Of a stretch of DNA of 43,513 nt, positions 33,667 through 41,613 are shown one piece after another. The stretch is from CAYYAQ01 sp964469555 (GTDB lineage Bacteria; Planctomycetota; UBA1135; UBA2386), in NCBI GenBank assembly GCA_964469555.1, contig CAYYAQ010000024.1, forward strand, positions 1 through 43,513, read 5' to 3'. Every line of letters starts with the position of its first letter. Position 1 is the first letter of the stretch. The position numbers and the translations under genes are program-made. The notes beneath the pieces are model-generated. The model was not told the origin of the DNA and did no database searches. It worked only from the letters and a program-made list of their open reading frames with translations.

Positions 33667-35154
33667 CTAGCCGATCTTCTTCCTCTTGGTGGGGCTGTCC
33701 GTGGTCTTGCGGGTGCGTTCCTGTTCCCGCTGCTTGGCGCGCTCACGCCAACTCGAACGGCGCCTGCGGGTCTCGCGGCTCCCACTGTTCTCGCGGCTCC
33801 CACTGTTCTCGCGGTTCTCACCGTTCTCACGGTTCTCGTCGCCTCCCCTGCGATCGCCCCCATCTCGTCGAGCACCTTCGCTACGGTTGTCACCACCGCC
33901 GAACCGCTCGGAGAGACGTCGACGCAATTCCTCGATTTGCTGATCGCCGTTCCCTTCGCCGCCACGTCCGAAGATCTCCTCGATGCCGCGGCGCACTCCT
34001 TCCACCTGCTCGTCGCTGAATCCCTGGCCGCCACGTCCGAAGATCTCCTCGATGCCGCGGCGCACTCCTTCCACCTGCTCGTCGCTGAATCCCTGGCCGC
34101 CGCGTCCGAAGATCTCCTCGATGCCGCTGCGCATCTCCTCGAACTGCTCCGTCTGGTCCCTTCGGCCGCGCCCTCCTTCGTCCGAGTTCTCGCGGCGACC
34201 ACGCGAGCCGCGGCGCGGGGTCTCGCGGGATTCCGTATCCGAGCGGCGATCGGTGTCGCGCCTCCGGCGGGGTTCCTCGCTGCGCTCGCGCGTCTCCTTC
34301 GCCTTGTTGCGGAGGGACTCGATCCGGACGCGGAGGTTCTGGCCATCGCCGTCGCTGCCGTCGCCACGGCGGTCGTCCGAACGGCCACCCGACGTCCTGC
34401 GGCGATCCGTCCGACCATCGCCGCGATCTCCCCGGCGTTCGAGCAACCCGCGGATCATCGACTTGAGACCGCTGCCGTCCTCGTTGCGCCGGCCCTGCGA
34501 GCGCCCGGACGAGCGGCGCGATCCGGAGTTGCCCCCTCCCGACATCAGTCGGCGAAGAATGGACTCCAGGCCATTCTGCCCACCGAGCAGGCCGCCGAGC
34601 AGGCCCTCGAGCCCCCCGCGTTGGGACCGATCGCGCCCGCCAAACGAGCCGCCGAACGAACGACCGCGACTCCGACCCGTCGATCGACCGCGTGATCCGC
34701 TTCGCTGCATCAACCTCCGTAGAATCGACTGCTGTCCGCTGCTACCACCACCGCGCCGCGACGTCGAGCGACGACTGTCGAAGCGGGAGGTGTCCCGCCG
34801 TGCGGAGCGACCGCGACCGGAGCGATCGCCGCCGGATCGACTGCCGCCGGATCGACTGCCGCGGGATCGACTGCCGCGGGATCGACTGGCGCCAAAGCGA
34901 CCGCGGTTGGTGCGGTTGCCACCGGAACGACTACTCCTGCCCGCATCGCGCCGCCCAAAGAACCCACGACCTCCCTGCTGCTTATACCCACCGCGCCGTG
35001 TTGGCGTCGCGCGCCGTTCAGGGAAGGTGCGGCGTTGCTCGCTGCCCTGACGGGGGCCCTTCCCCCGCGGCCCGGAGAACCGCTGGGCGGACAAACCGCT
35101 ACCGAAAACCGACGCGGCGAAGAGGAGGAGGAGTGCAATCGATAGGAATCGCAT
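33667..35154 (-). CDS. Secreted Arg/Gly/Ser-rich repetitive protein
   Basis: The start is set at the ATG at 35154, where a clear signal peptide begins (MRFLSIALLLLFAASVFGSG, then LSAQ); the frame is open upstream but not protein-like. The mature 470 residues are strongly basic and of low complexity: RGSR/RSGG repeats at about 90-135, short amphipathic pieces such as SILRRLMQRSG and ESILRRLMSGGG, then Glu/Arg-rich repeats. A 23-residue unit GIEEIFGRGGQGFSDEQVEG plus VRR occurs in tandem. The protein is probably disordered and could bind anionic polymers (DNA, polysaccharide) outside the cell or self-assemble. No known family is recognised. The opposite strand is also open through this region, but only as a shadow of the biased composition. 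Confidence 0.7.
   Translation of the reverse strand: MRFLSIALLLLFAASVFGSGLSAQRFSGPRGKGPRQGSEQRRTFPERRATPTRRGGYKQQGGRGFFGRRDAGRSSRSGGNRTNRGRFGASRSRGSRSRGSRSGGSRSGGDRSGRGRSARRDTSRFDSRRSTSRRGGGSSGQQSILRRLMQRSGSRGRSTGRSRGRSFGGSFGGRDRSQRGGLEGLLGGLLGGQNGLESILRRLMSGGGNSGSRRSSGRSQGRRNEDGSGLKSMIRGLLERRGDRGDGRTDRRRTSGGRSDDRRGDGSDGDGQNLRVRIESLRNKAKETRERSEEPRRRRDTDRRSDTESRETPRRGSRGRRENSDEGGRGRRDQTEQFEEMRSGIEEIFGRGGQGFSDEQVEGVRRGIEEIFGRGGQGFSDEQVEGVRRGIEEIFGRGGEGNGDQQIEELRRRLSERFGGGDNRSEGARRDGGDRRGGDENRENGENRENSGSRENSGSRETRRRRSSWRERAKQREQERTRKTTDSPTKRKKIG
33961..34149. repeat. 69-bp tandem repeat within the basic protein gene
   Basis: Two identical 69-bp copies (33961-34029, 34030-34098) are followed by a third partial, diverged copy (34099-34149). 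The period equals 23 codons, so copy number can change without breaking the frame. Confidence 0.9.
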
Positions 35155-35291
35155 GGGTCGGGATCGTTGGGACTTGGCTAGGCGGACTTTCTGCAGTGCA
35201 TTGATCGTCCATCGTGGTCTGGGGGACACGGATTCCCCGCCCGGATCACGCACAGTGTAGCGGATGCGGACACCGCGCGTGCCGCTTCTCC

Positions 35292-35658
35292 TCAGCCGCG
35301 ATCCCGGCGGCGTGGCGCCCGGTCCTGGGGCGCCTGGATCGGCAGGGACTCGAATGCAGCCCGCGACGACAGGCGACGCTCTCGGTCGTGTCGACGGTCG
35401 AATCGCGGGTAGATGCCGTCGAAGACATCGCGCAACGAATCGGGGGTGAATTCGCCCTGACGATACTGGATGACGACCGAGAGTTTTCCGTTGTAGCTGA
35501 ACGGGTCCGCCCCCTCGTTTTTCACTTATCAATCGAACCTGTCCCGAAAGGACCGCGAAGCGAAACACCTCGTTCGATCCCGCTAGCGTCAACGTCAGCT
35601 GTCCCTTGGTCGACTCGATCTCGTACACCTTCTCGGTACAAGGATGGGTCCTCTCCAT
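35292..35658 (-). pseudogene. Small gene broken by a homopolymer frameshift
   Basis: From an ATG at 35658 the minus strand reads KVYEIESTKGQLTLTLAGSN and EVFRFAVLSGQVRLI. The coding look then continues in the next frame as NEGADPFSYNGKLSVVIQYR, QGEFTPDSLRDVFDGIYPRF to a stop at 35292. The switch falls at a five-T run (35518-35522). Deleting one base there would give one continuous protein. The family is unknown, and the true start may lie further upstream. Confidence 0.5.
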
Positions 35659-35938
35659 GACCCCGCGTTGGAACCCTCGAACCGGGGTGCCGACTTCAGC
35701 GTGAACCCCTACTCGGGGTTCACGTTCGACGACGAGGCCGCCGTGCAGATCGGAGAGCGGAGCCGGTCTGAGATCGAACCGGTCCCGGGATTCTGGAGGG
35801 AGGTTCGAATTCGGATGGATAGCGTCACACGGTGGTGGAGGGAAGTTCGGTGAACGAGCCCCTGGTCCGACTCCTCGCCGATGTCCCGCCGTGGGCGGAG
35901 GAGGAGTTCGCGTCGATTCCCGCGCCCGCTGAGGACAG

Positions 35939-36040
35939 ACGTTCCAAGCTGCGATTTCGGTGTTACCCCCAGCAAGAACCCGACGTCGCCGCCGGTCACG
36001 GCCCGTCGCTGACGCGCGATCCGGCATGGAATCGCCTCCC
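35939..36040 (-). repeat. Dispersed repeat, copy C
   Basis: Reverse complement of this segment aligns over about 100 bases with copy B at 25169. Just beyond it, the minus strand continues GCATAACCCGAAC, again like the tRNA-fMet anticodon arm. The remaining 35659-36162 stretch holds no supported gene. Confidence 0.75.
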
Positions 36041-36162
36041 GTGCGACCCCGGTCGTAGTTCGGGTTATGCACCCACAGCACGAGGAATTCGCCGGAGTGA
36101 CCATGCACCCATCCCGAAACAGTTCCTCCTCTCTTCCGTTTGGATTGAGACCCTCACGTTGT

Positions 36163-36565
36163 CTACCGGAATCGGTAGACGATGCTGCCATCCGTCGCTA
36201 CCGACAATCGATCCTGCGCGAAGGCGGGCCTGGCGATGTATCTGCAGAGCCGCTCCAAGCGTTTTCGTGAGTCGCTACCAGTGCCGATCCGGACCGCGGC
36301 GTGCAACGAGTAGCCCTCGTGGTCGGCGCACAGCTTCTTTCTCGGACCCGGCGGGACATCCACCGTCGGCTCGCCAAACAGCGTTGCCGTCTGGCCCACA
36401 CGCGCACCGAACGGGATCAAGCCCTGCACCGCCGCAGCCTGGTAGGTCGCCAGCTCAGACAGCTCGAGGTCGGGCTCGGACTCGGCGACGAGTGCGGCGT
36501 CCTCGTCGCGGTAGCCACGGCGGCGGAGGTGGCCGAAGATCAGCGCCCGGACGCTGTGACTACGT
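36163..36565 (-). pseudogene. IS91-type transposase C-terminal remnant
   Basis: The minus strand reads ALIFGHLRRRGYRDEDAAL, then AAAVQGLIPFGARVGQT, GYSLHAAVRIGTGSDSRKRL and ERLCRYIARPAFAQDRLSV ... VYRF. The LHAAV ... RLERLCRYI-RP-x-x-A pattern is characteristic of IS91-like (Y2-type) transposases near their C-terminal region. The N-terminal catalytic part is absent, and the fragment begins exactly at the stop of tyrA. Confidence 0.8.
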
Positions 36566-37357
36566 CGCGTTCTCATCCGGCGGCGGCGCTGCAGCCGGTG
36601 CCGGCGCCGCGGGAACGCCGGCCGTTGCGTCCCTGAGCCGCTCGTCCTCGGCGACGAGCGCGGCGAGCAGCCGGTGGCGCGCCTCCGCCGCAAAGGGGTT
36701 CTCGAGGTGGAGTGTCTGCAGCAGGTGCGCCGCGTCTTCCCGCATTGCATCGACGGTCCGGGCCATCGCGCGTGCCGAGGGCGGCGCCCACTCGACGTCT
36801 AGCTCGACGCCGGCATCGACGAGACCCTTGGCGATGAAGTACGCGAGCGCGTGGGTCTGCGCCATCACGCGGTCATGGGCCTCGGCGTCGAGCTCGAGCA
36901 CTTCGCAACCGAGACCCCGATACATCTCGGTGGCGCGCAGGGCCGCGTTGGGGTGGAGCGCGTTCGGACACACGACCGCTCGCAGCGGCGCCTCGTCGCG
37001 AGACAGGCTGACGGGACCGAACAGGGGGTGGGTCGCTGCCCACGGCACCTCCTCACCGAGCAGCTGGTGTAGCACCGCGGTGGGGCCGAGCTTGACGGAG
37101 CCGACGTCGATCACGGTGTGTTCCTCGGTGAGATGAGGACGCAGCTCGGTGAGCACCTCGCCCGCCGCCGCCACGGGCACGGCGAGCACGACGCACCCGG
37201 GCGGTTCGAGCAACTCCGCCTGGGTCGCCGCGGCGACGCCGCTGGGAACCTCCACCATCTTGTCCCACGCCCGGACGTCGGTACCGGACGCCCGGAGCTT
37301 CTCCGAGAGCGCCCGACCGAAGTGGCCGTAGCCGACGATGGCGACGCCCCTGCTCAA
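36560..37357 (-). CDS. tyrA: Prephenate dehydrogenase
   Basis: This 265-residue enzyme oxidatively decarboxylates prephenate toward tyrosine. The NAD glycine motif GYGHFG lies at 9-14, VIDVGSVK at 82-89 and the catalytic His110 in THPLFGP (109-115). The C-terminal helical dimer domain follows (HALAYFIAKGLVDAG) and the protein ends in an Ala/Pro-rich tail (PAAPAPAAAPPPDENAT). It is not next to the aro operon at 2789-5728. Its end abuts the IS91-like remnant, so the tail may be slightly altered. Confidence 0.9.
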   Translation of the reverse strand: MSRGVAIVGYGHFGRALSEKLRASGTDVRAWDKMVEVPSGVAAATQAELLEPPGCVVLAVPVAAAGEVLTELRPHLTEEHTVIDVGSVKLGPTAVLHQLLGEEVPWAATHPLFGPVSLSRDEAPLRAVVCPNALHPNAALRATEMYRGLGCEVLELDAEAHDRVMAQTHALAYFIAKGLVDAGVELDVEWAPPSARAMARTVDAMREDAAHLLQTLHLENPFAAEARHRLLAALVAEDERLRDATAGVPAAPAPAAAPPPDENAT

Positions 37358-37479
37358 GATCGCGCTCCGCAGGCGTACATGAACGCCAGCCTACCGCACC
37401 GGGCTCGGAAAGCGGCTACCGGATGCGCAACGGCACCACCGTTTCCGCCGCGTGTCCCTACCGAAATCCCCGTGAGCTC

Positions 37480-37590
37480 CGATCGAACGAGTCGGGACTC
37501 AAGTGCGTACGCGACTCGTTGTAGTCGGTCGCGCAACGACGCAGCACGCGAACGAGGTGACGTTCACCGAGGGCGATGAATGCCGAGGGC
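37480..37590 (-). pseudogene. Integrase-core transposase remnant (second copy)
   Basis: The minus strand reads FIALGERHLVRVLRRCATDY and NESRTHLSPDSFDRS, the extreme C-terminal part of the same rve transposase type as at 9010-9260 (shared IALGERHL and YNE-x-R-x-HLS). The remaining part of the 37358-37749 gap shows no gene. Confidence 0.75.
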
Positions 37591-37749
37591 GATTCCTCGA
37601 CATGCAGATCCAAATGTCGACGGTGCACAAGAACTTCGTTCGTCCGCGATGCAACGGTGAACGGAAAACGCTGGCGGCCCTGTCCCCGCACTCTGCACCT
37701 CTCGGAAGCGGGATTCGACGCGGATTCACGATTACGCTAGGATGTACGC

Positions 37750-38136
37750 TTGCTCACGCCCGAACAAGCGTACCGCTTCGATCTACATGGGTATCTCCAT
37801 CTGAGGGGAGTGTTCTCGCCGCAGTTGTGCGCCGCACTCAAGGACCGCCTCAAGATGCTCGAGGGCCGCAGCACCGAAGACTTGCCCGACGGCGTCTTCG
37901 CTTCCGCGACGGCGGTCGTGAACGAGTACCGCATCTACAACGTCATCGGCTGCGGCGGACCCTTCGAGGAGTTGATCGACCACCCGGAGATCATGCCGTG
38001 GGTAGAGGAGTTCGTTCCGAAACCCTACCGCCTCTGTGAGGCGTACAGCGTCACGCGCCGCGAGGGAATCGGGATCCCGCTGCACAGTCTCTGGCAATCG
38101 GAGTACGGCCTCACCCACAAGCGGACCCCGGGTTAG
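37750..38136 (+). pseudogene. PhyH-type dioxygenase, N-terminal half
   Basis: From a TTG at 37750 the protein reads LTPEQAYRFDLHGYLHLRGV, then KDRLKMLEGRSTEDLPDG and YRIYNVIGCGGPFEELID, typical of the start of phytanoyl-CoA dioxygenase family proteins. It stops after GIPLHSLWQSEYGL, before the Fe/2-oxoglutarate ligands of the C-terminal half. It is probably a truncated gene. Confidence 0.7.
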
Positions 38137-38188
38137 GGCCTGGCCACGAGTCGTGTCTTCGTGTCCGGGGTACGGACCGTCGAGCGGG

Positions 38189-38502
38189 CTACTCGTCGTT
38201 CTTGAAGTAGTCCGGATCTTCCTCGAGGCGTTCGGTGTTCGGCATGAAATAGAAGCCCGGAATCCCGCCGAGTTCGGCGTGCGGATTGGCCGCGTGTCGG
38301 TTGCCGAGAAACGGGCCGGCGGCGCGGCGTGACGCGGGCGAGCAGCTCGTCGGAGTAACCAAAACCGTGCCAGTTGGGGAAGTGGTAGGGCGAGTACGAC
38401 ATGTAGAGCGTGCGGCGGGGTGTCGACGTCAGCTTCTGCTTGGCACCGTGCCACAGATCCTCGGTGAAGATCACGAGGTCCCCGGGCGCGGCTTGGATCG
38501 CT
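38189..38502 (-). pseudogene. PhyH-type dioxygenase, C-terminal half, opposite strand
   Basis: The minus strand reads APGDLVIFTEDLWHGAKQ, STPRRTLYMSYSPYHFPNWH and GFGYSDELLAR, then (after a frameshift near 38320-38340) AAGPFLGNRHAANPHAELGG and TERLEEDPDYFKNDE to a stop at 38189. This is the iron-ligand-containing end of a PhyH protein. With the N-terminal half on the plus strand just to the left, the two halves face each other tail to tail. The 38503-38649 stretch shows no gene and should hold the promoter of the following operon. Confidence 0.7.
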
Positions 38503-38649
38503 TACCCTTCTCTCGTCTGGTAGCCGGGCGCAACGCGAACGATTGCGGGTCGCTGAGCAATCGATCTCTCTCGTGAGCGAGATCACGCCGGATCGAACGG
38601 GACCGCAGCCGACGTTTCGACCCATCCCTGTCCCGCTATATTGCGCGGT

Positions 38650-39480
38650 ATGACCCACATCGGAATTGGGATCAACCTCGAGTTCGTCCGGCACGCGGAC
38701 AAGACCTTCGAATGGGGTGTCGAGAAGGCGGCCGAACTGGGCTACGAGTTCGTCGAACCTCTCGTGCACTGGGGACGCGAGTTGCTCAGCGAGGCCGGTT
38801 ACTTCCACAGTGTTTCCATGCTGGACGATCCCTACCGGATCTCGAAAGCCTGCCGCGATGCTGGTGTGAAACTCTCCGGTCTGTCGTCGCACACGCCGTT
38901 GTGCAAGCCTGAGATCAGCACCGAGTACCTCAAGCAGGCGATCCGCTTCGCCGCGGAGTGTGGAGCTCCCGTCGTCAACACCGACGAAGGACCCAAGCCA
39001 ACGTGGACGACCGAAGAGGAGGACCACACGCTGATGCGCTACGTGCTGCAGGAGGCGGCGAAAGTCGCCGAACCACGAGGAATCGGCATCGGGCTCGAGC
39101 CACATCAGCAGTACACCAAGACTCCCGATGGACTCGACCGTATCTACGGCCTGGTGGATTCGCGGGCAATCGGCATCAACTTCGACACCGGCAATGCCTA
39201 CCTCTGCGGTCACGATCCCTACGCCTGGCTCGAACGAGTCTGCGACCGGCTCGTGCATCTGCACGCCAAGGACATCGCGATCGAGCAGTCCGATGAGGAA
39301 CGGGGAAAAGTCACCGGTACGCCGGTGGGCTGTGCCTGCGGCGACGGCGTCATCGACTGGGAACGAGTGATCGGGATCTGCCGCAAGATCGACCAACCGG
39401 AGCAGATCGTGTTCTCTGTCGAGTGCGGCACGGTCGAGCAGGCCGAACGGAGCATCCAGCACCTGCGCTCCCTGTTGTAG
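38650..39480 (+). CDS. Sugar phosphate isomerase/epimerase (xylose-isomerase-like TIM barrel)
   Basis: The ATG at 38650 was chosen over an in-frame TTG 9 bases upstream. The 276 residues form an AP-endonuclease-2-type TIM barrel with the metal ligands Glu150 (GLEPH), Asp179 (INFDTGN), His205 (HLHAKD) and Glu258 (SVECG). Such proteins isomerise or epimerise sugars, polyols or inosose-type substrates; the substrate is unknown. It is the first gene of a plus-strand cluster and lies 87 bases before a Gfo/Idh/MocA oxidoreductase, a pairing often seen in inositol- and rare-sugar pathways. Confidence 0.85.
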   Translation: MTHIGIGINLEFVRHADKTFEWGVEKAAELGYEFVEPLVHWGRELLSEAGYFHSVSMLDDPYRISKACRDAGVKLSGLSSHTPLCKPEISTEYLKQAIRFAAECGAPVVNTDEGPKPTWTTEEEDHTLMRYVLQEAAKVAEPRGIGIGLEPHQQYTKTPDGLDRIYGLVDSRAIGINFDTGNAYLCGHDPYAWLERVCDRLVHLHAKDIAIEQSDEERGKVTGTPVGCACGDGVIDWERVIGICRKIDQPEQIVFSVECGTVEQAERSIQHLRSLL

Positions 39481-39567
39481 GGCCGGGAGACACATGCGCC
39501 GAACCCGGATGCACGGTTACAACGCCAATGATGATTGTCGAGAGATCAAGGTTGATGGAGCAACACG

Positions 39568-40914
39568 ATGGTAGAACCACACGGTGAACACGGGGCGCTC
39601 ACGCGTCGGGATTTCATTCGCACCACCGGCACGGCGGCGGCCGCCACCGTCACCATCAGCGGTGTTGCCAGCGGTGGCGAGGCTGCCGGCGACGACACCA
39701 TCCGGATAGCGCTCGTCGGCTGCGGCGGTCGCGGCACTGGCGCAGCGGTCAATGCGCTGTCGACGCCGGGGAAGACTCGCCTGGTGGCGATGGCAGATGT
39801 TTTCGACTACCGGCTCAACAGCAGCCTGGGCAACCTGTCCAAGAAGTTTGGTGACAAGGTCGATGTGCCGGAGGAGCGCCGGTTCCTCGGCATGGACGCG
39901 TTCGAGAAGGCGATCGACCTGCTCGGGCCCAACGACGTGGTGCTGCTGACGACGCCGCCGGCTTTTCGCCCGATCCACCTCGAGTACGCGGTGGCCAAAG
40001 GCGTCAACGTCTTCATGGAGAAGTCGTTCGCGGTCGATGGTCCGGGCATCCGCCGGGTACTGAAGGCGGGCAACGAAGCGACCAGGAAGAACCTGAAGAT
40101 CGCAGGTGGCCTGATGTCGCGTCACTATCCGCCGCTTCGAGAGGCCGTGCGCCGGATTCATGAGGGCGCGATCGGTGACGTTCTCACCTGCTGGGTGTAC
40201 CGCGAGCACGGTCCGGTTGGCTTCAAGCCACGTCAGGCGAACGCCAGCGAGTTGGCGCACCAGATCCGCAACTACAGCTGTTTCACGTGGCTGAACGGCA
40301 GCTTCATGCTGGACTGGGCGATCCACAACCTGGACGTCGCCTGTTGGGTCAAGGACGCCTGGCCCGTGTCGGCCCAGGGCCAGGGCGGGCGTCAGGTGAG
40401 GGACAAGGCCGACCAGATGTTCGATCACTTCGCCGTCGAATACACCTTCGCCGACGGCACCCACATGATGGCGCAAGGCCGACACATGCCGGGCTGCTGG
40501 GGGTTCTTCGGCGACGTCATACACGGCACCACCGGGTGCGCGGTTCTCGGCGAGGGTGTGCGGAACCCGCGCCTCTTCAAGGGCCACGCTCAGGCATCCA
40601 AGGATCTGATCTGGAAGCACAGGGACAAGGCCGCCAACGCCTACCAGGTGGAGCATGACCTGCTGTTCGACGCCATCCGCCGGAACACACCCTACAACGA
40701 GACCGAACGCTGCGCCCATGCGGCGCTGACCGGGATCCTCGGACGCATGGCAGCGGAGTCCGGCAAGAAGGTGACCTGGGAGCAGGCTCTGGCATCGACC
40801 ATCGAGTTGGCGCCGGACCTGGAGAACTGGACGATGGCGTCGCCGGCACCGGTGAAACCGGATGCAGACGGCAACTACCCTGTGGCCGTACCAGGGCTTA
40901 GCAAGGTCGTCTGA
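39568..40914 (+). CDS. Tat-exported Gfo/Idh/MocA family oxidoreductase
   Basis: This 448-residue protein has a twin-arginine signal TRRDFIRTTGTAAAA (12-26). The Rossmann loop is ALVGCGGRGTGAA (48-60) and the EKS motif (151-153) takes the place of the usual EKP. The helical C-terminal domain contains WLNGSFMLDWAIHNLDVACW. Members oxidise or reduce sugars and polyols with NAD(P), or in some cases act as redox-assisted glycosidases. Unlike the protein at 15370 it lacks the clear GH109 ATPWEWHTP motif. It lies between the isomerase and the corrinoid-protein gene (60 bases), so it probably belongs to the same pathway. Confidence 0.87.
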   Translation: MVEPHGEHGALTRRDFIRTTGTAAAATVTISGVASGGEAAGDDTIRIALVGCGGRGTGAAVNALSTPGKTRLVAMADVFDYRLNSSLGNLSKKFGDKVDVPEERRFLGMDAFEKAIDLLGPNDVVLLTTPPAFRPIHLEYAVAKGVNVFMEKSFAVDGPGIRRVLKAGNEATRKNLKIAGGLMSRHYPPLREAVRRIHEGAIGDVLTCWVYREHGPVGFKPRQANASELAHQIRNYSCFTWLNGSFMLDWAIHNLDVACWVKDAWPVSAQGQGGRQVRDKADQMFDHFAVEYTFADGTHMMAQGRHMPGCWGFFGDVIHGTTGCAVLGEGVRNPRLFKGHAQASKDLIWKHRDKAANAYQVEHDLLFDAIRRNTPYNETERCAHAALTGILGRMAAESGKKVTWEQALASTIELAPDLENWTMASPAPVKPDADGNYPVAVPGLSKVV

Positions 40915-40974
40915 ATCGTGGCCGGCCCAGAATCTCATACCCGGAACCTATGACGTTACGACTGCCCTCCGACC

Positions 40975-41613
40975 ATGACCTGTGACCAGAAACTCTTCGA
41001 CGCCGTTCGTCAGGCGGATCGCGATCGTGTCGTCGAAGCCGTGCGGGCCGGAATCGACCGGGGAACGCCGGTCGACTCCCTGCTCATGGACAGCATGGTC
41101 CCCGCGATGCGGGAGATCGGCGACCGGTTCGCGGCGGGGAAGGCGTTCATCCCTGAGATGCTCCTCGTCGCCCGGGCGATGCAGGCCGGGCTCGACATCA
41201 TCGAACCCCTCCTCGTGGGCTCTGACCACTGCACCCTTGGCCGAGTGGCGGTGGGAACAGTGAAGGGAGACCTGCACGATATCGGCAAGAACCTGGTAGT
41301 CATGATGCTCAAGGGAGCTGGCTACCAGGTCACGGATCTCGGCGTGGATTGTTCGATCGAGAAGTTCGAGGAGGCAGTCGCGGGAGGAGCGACCGTCCTC
41401 TGCTGCAGCGCACTGCTGACATCGACGATGACCTACATGAAGCAGATCGTCGAGCGTTTCAACGAAGCCCCTGCGATCAAGGTCATCGTCGGTGGAGCAC
41501 CGGTCACCCAGAGCTTCGCCGATGAGATCGGCGCGGACGGATTCGCGGAGCACGCCAGTGGGGCCACTGAAGTCTGTTTCCGCTTGCTTGGCGAGCAGGG
41601 TGAATCCCGATGA
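40975..41613 (+). CDS. Corrinoid (cobalamin-binding) methyltransferase protein
   Basis: This 212-residue protein is the methyl shuttle of a corrinoid-dependent system. The N-terminal helical cap (SLLMDSMVPAMREIGDRFAA) is followed by the cobalamin motif D-L-H-D-I-G (99-104; GDLHDIGKN) whose His ligates cobalt, then VTDLGVDCSIEKF and the C-terminal GGAPVTQSFADEIGADGF. The size and order match MtaC/MtbC/MttC-type proteins rather than full MetH. The stop overlaps the next start (ATGA). Confidence 0.92.
   Translation: MTCDQKLFDAVRQADRDRVVEAVRAGIDRGTPVDSLLMDSMVPAMREIGDRFAAGKAFIPEMLLVARAMQAGLDIIEPLLVGSDHCTLGRVAVGTVKGDLHDIGKNLVVMMLKGAGYQVTDLGVDCSIEKFEEAVAGGATVLCCSALLTSTMTYMKQIVERFNEAPAIKVIVGGAPVTQSFADEIGADGFAEHASGATEVCFRLLGEQGESR

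Noticed and set aside
33961..34149. CRISPR-like array
   Set aside because: Units are directly adjacent 69-bp in-frame coding repeats without spacers; no cas genes.
33652..34695. Plus-strand open frame through the basic repeat gene
   Set aside because: Consists of Ala/Leu repeats created by the biased composition of the minus-strand gene; no ribosome site or homology.
35832..37136. Plus-strand open frame across the IS91 remnant and tyrA
   Set aside because: Antisense to two recognisable minus-strand genes and of low-complexity Arg/Ser/Pro composition.
38503..38649. Cobalamin riboswitch upstream of the corrinoid cluster
   Set aside because: No B12-box-like sequence or the expected conserved core could be found in the 147 bases.
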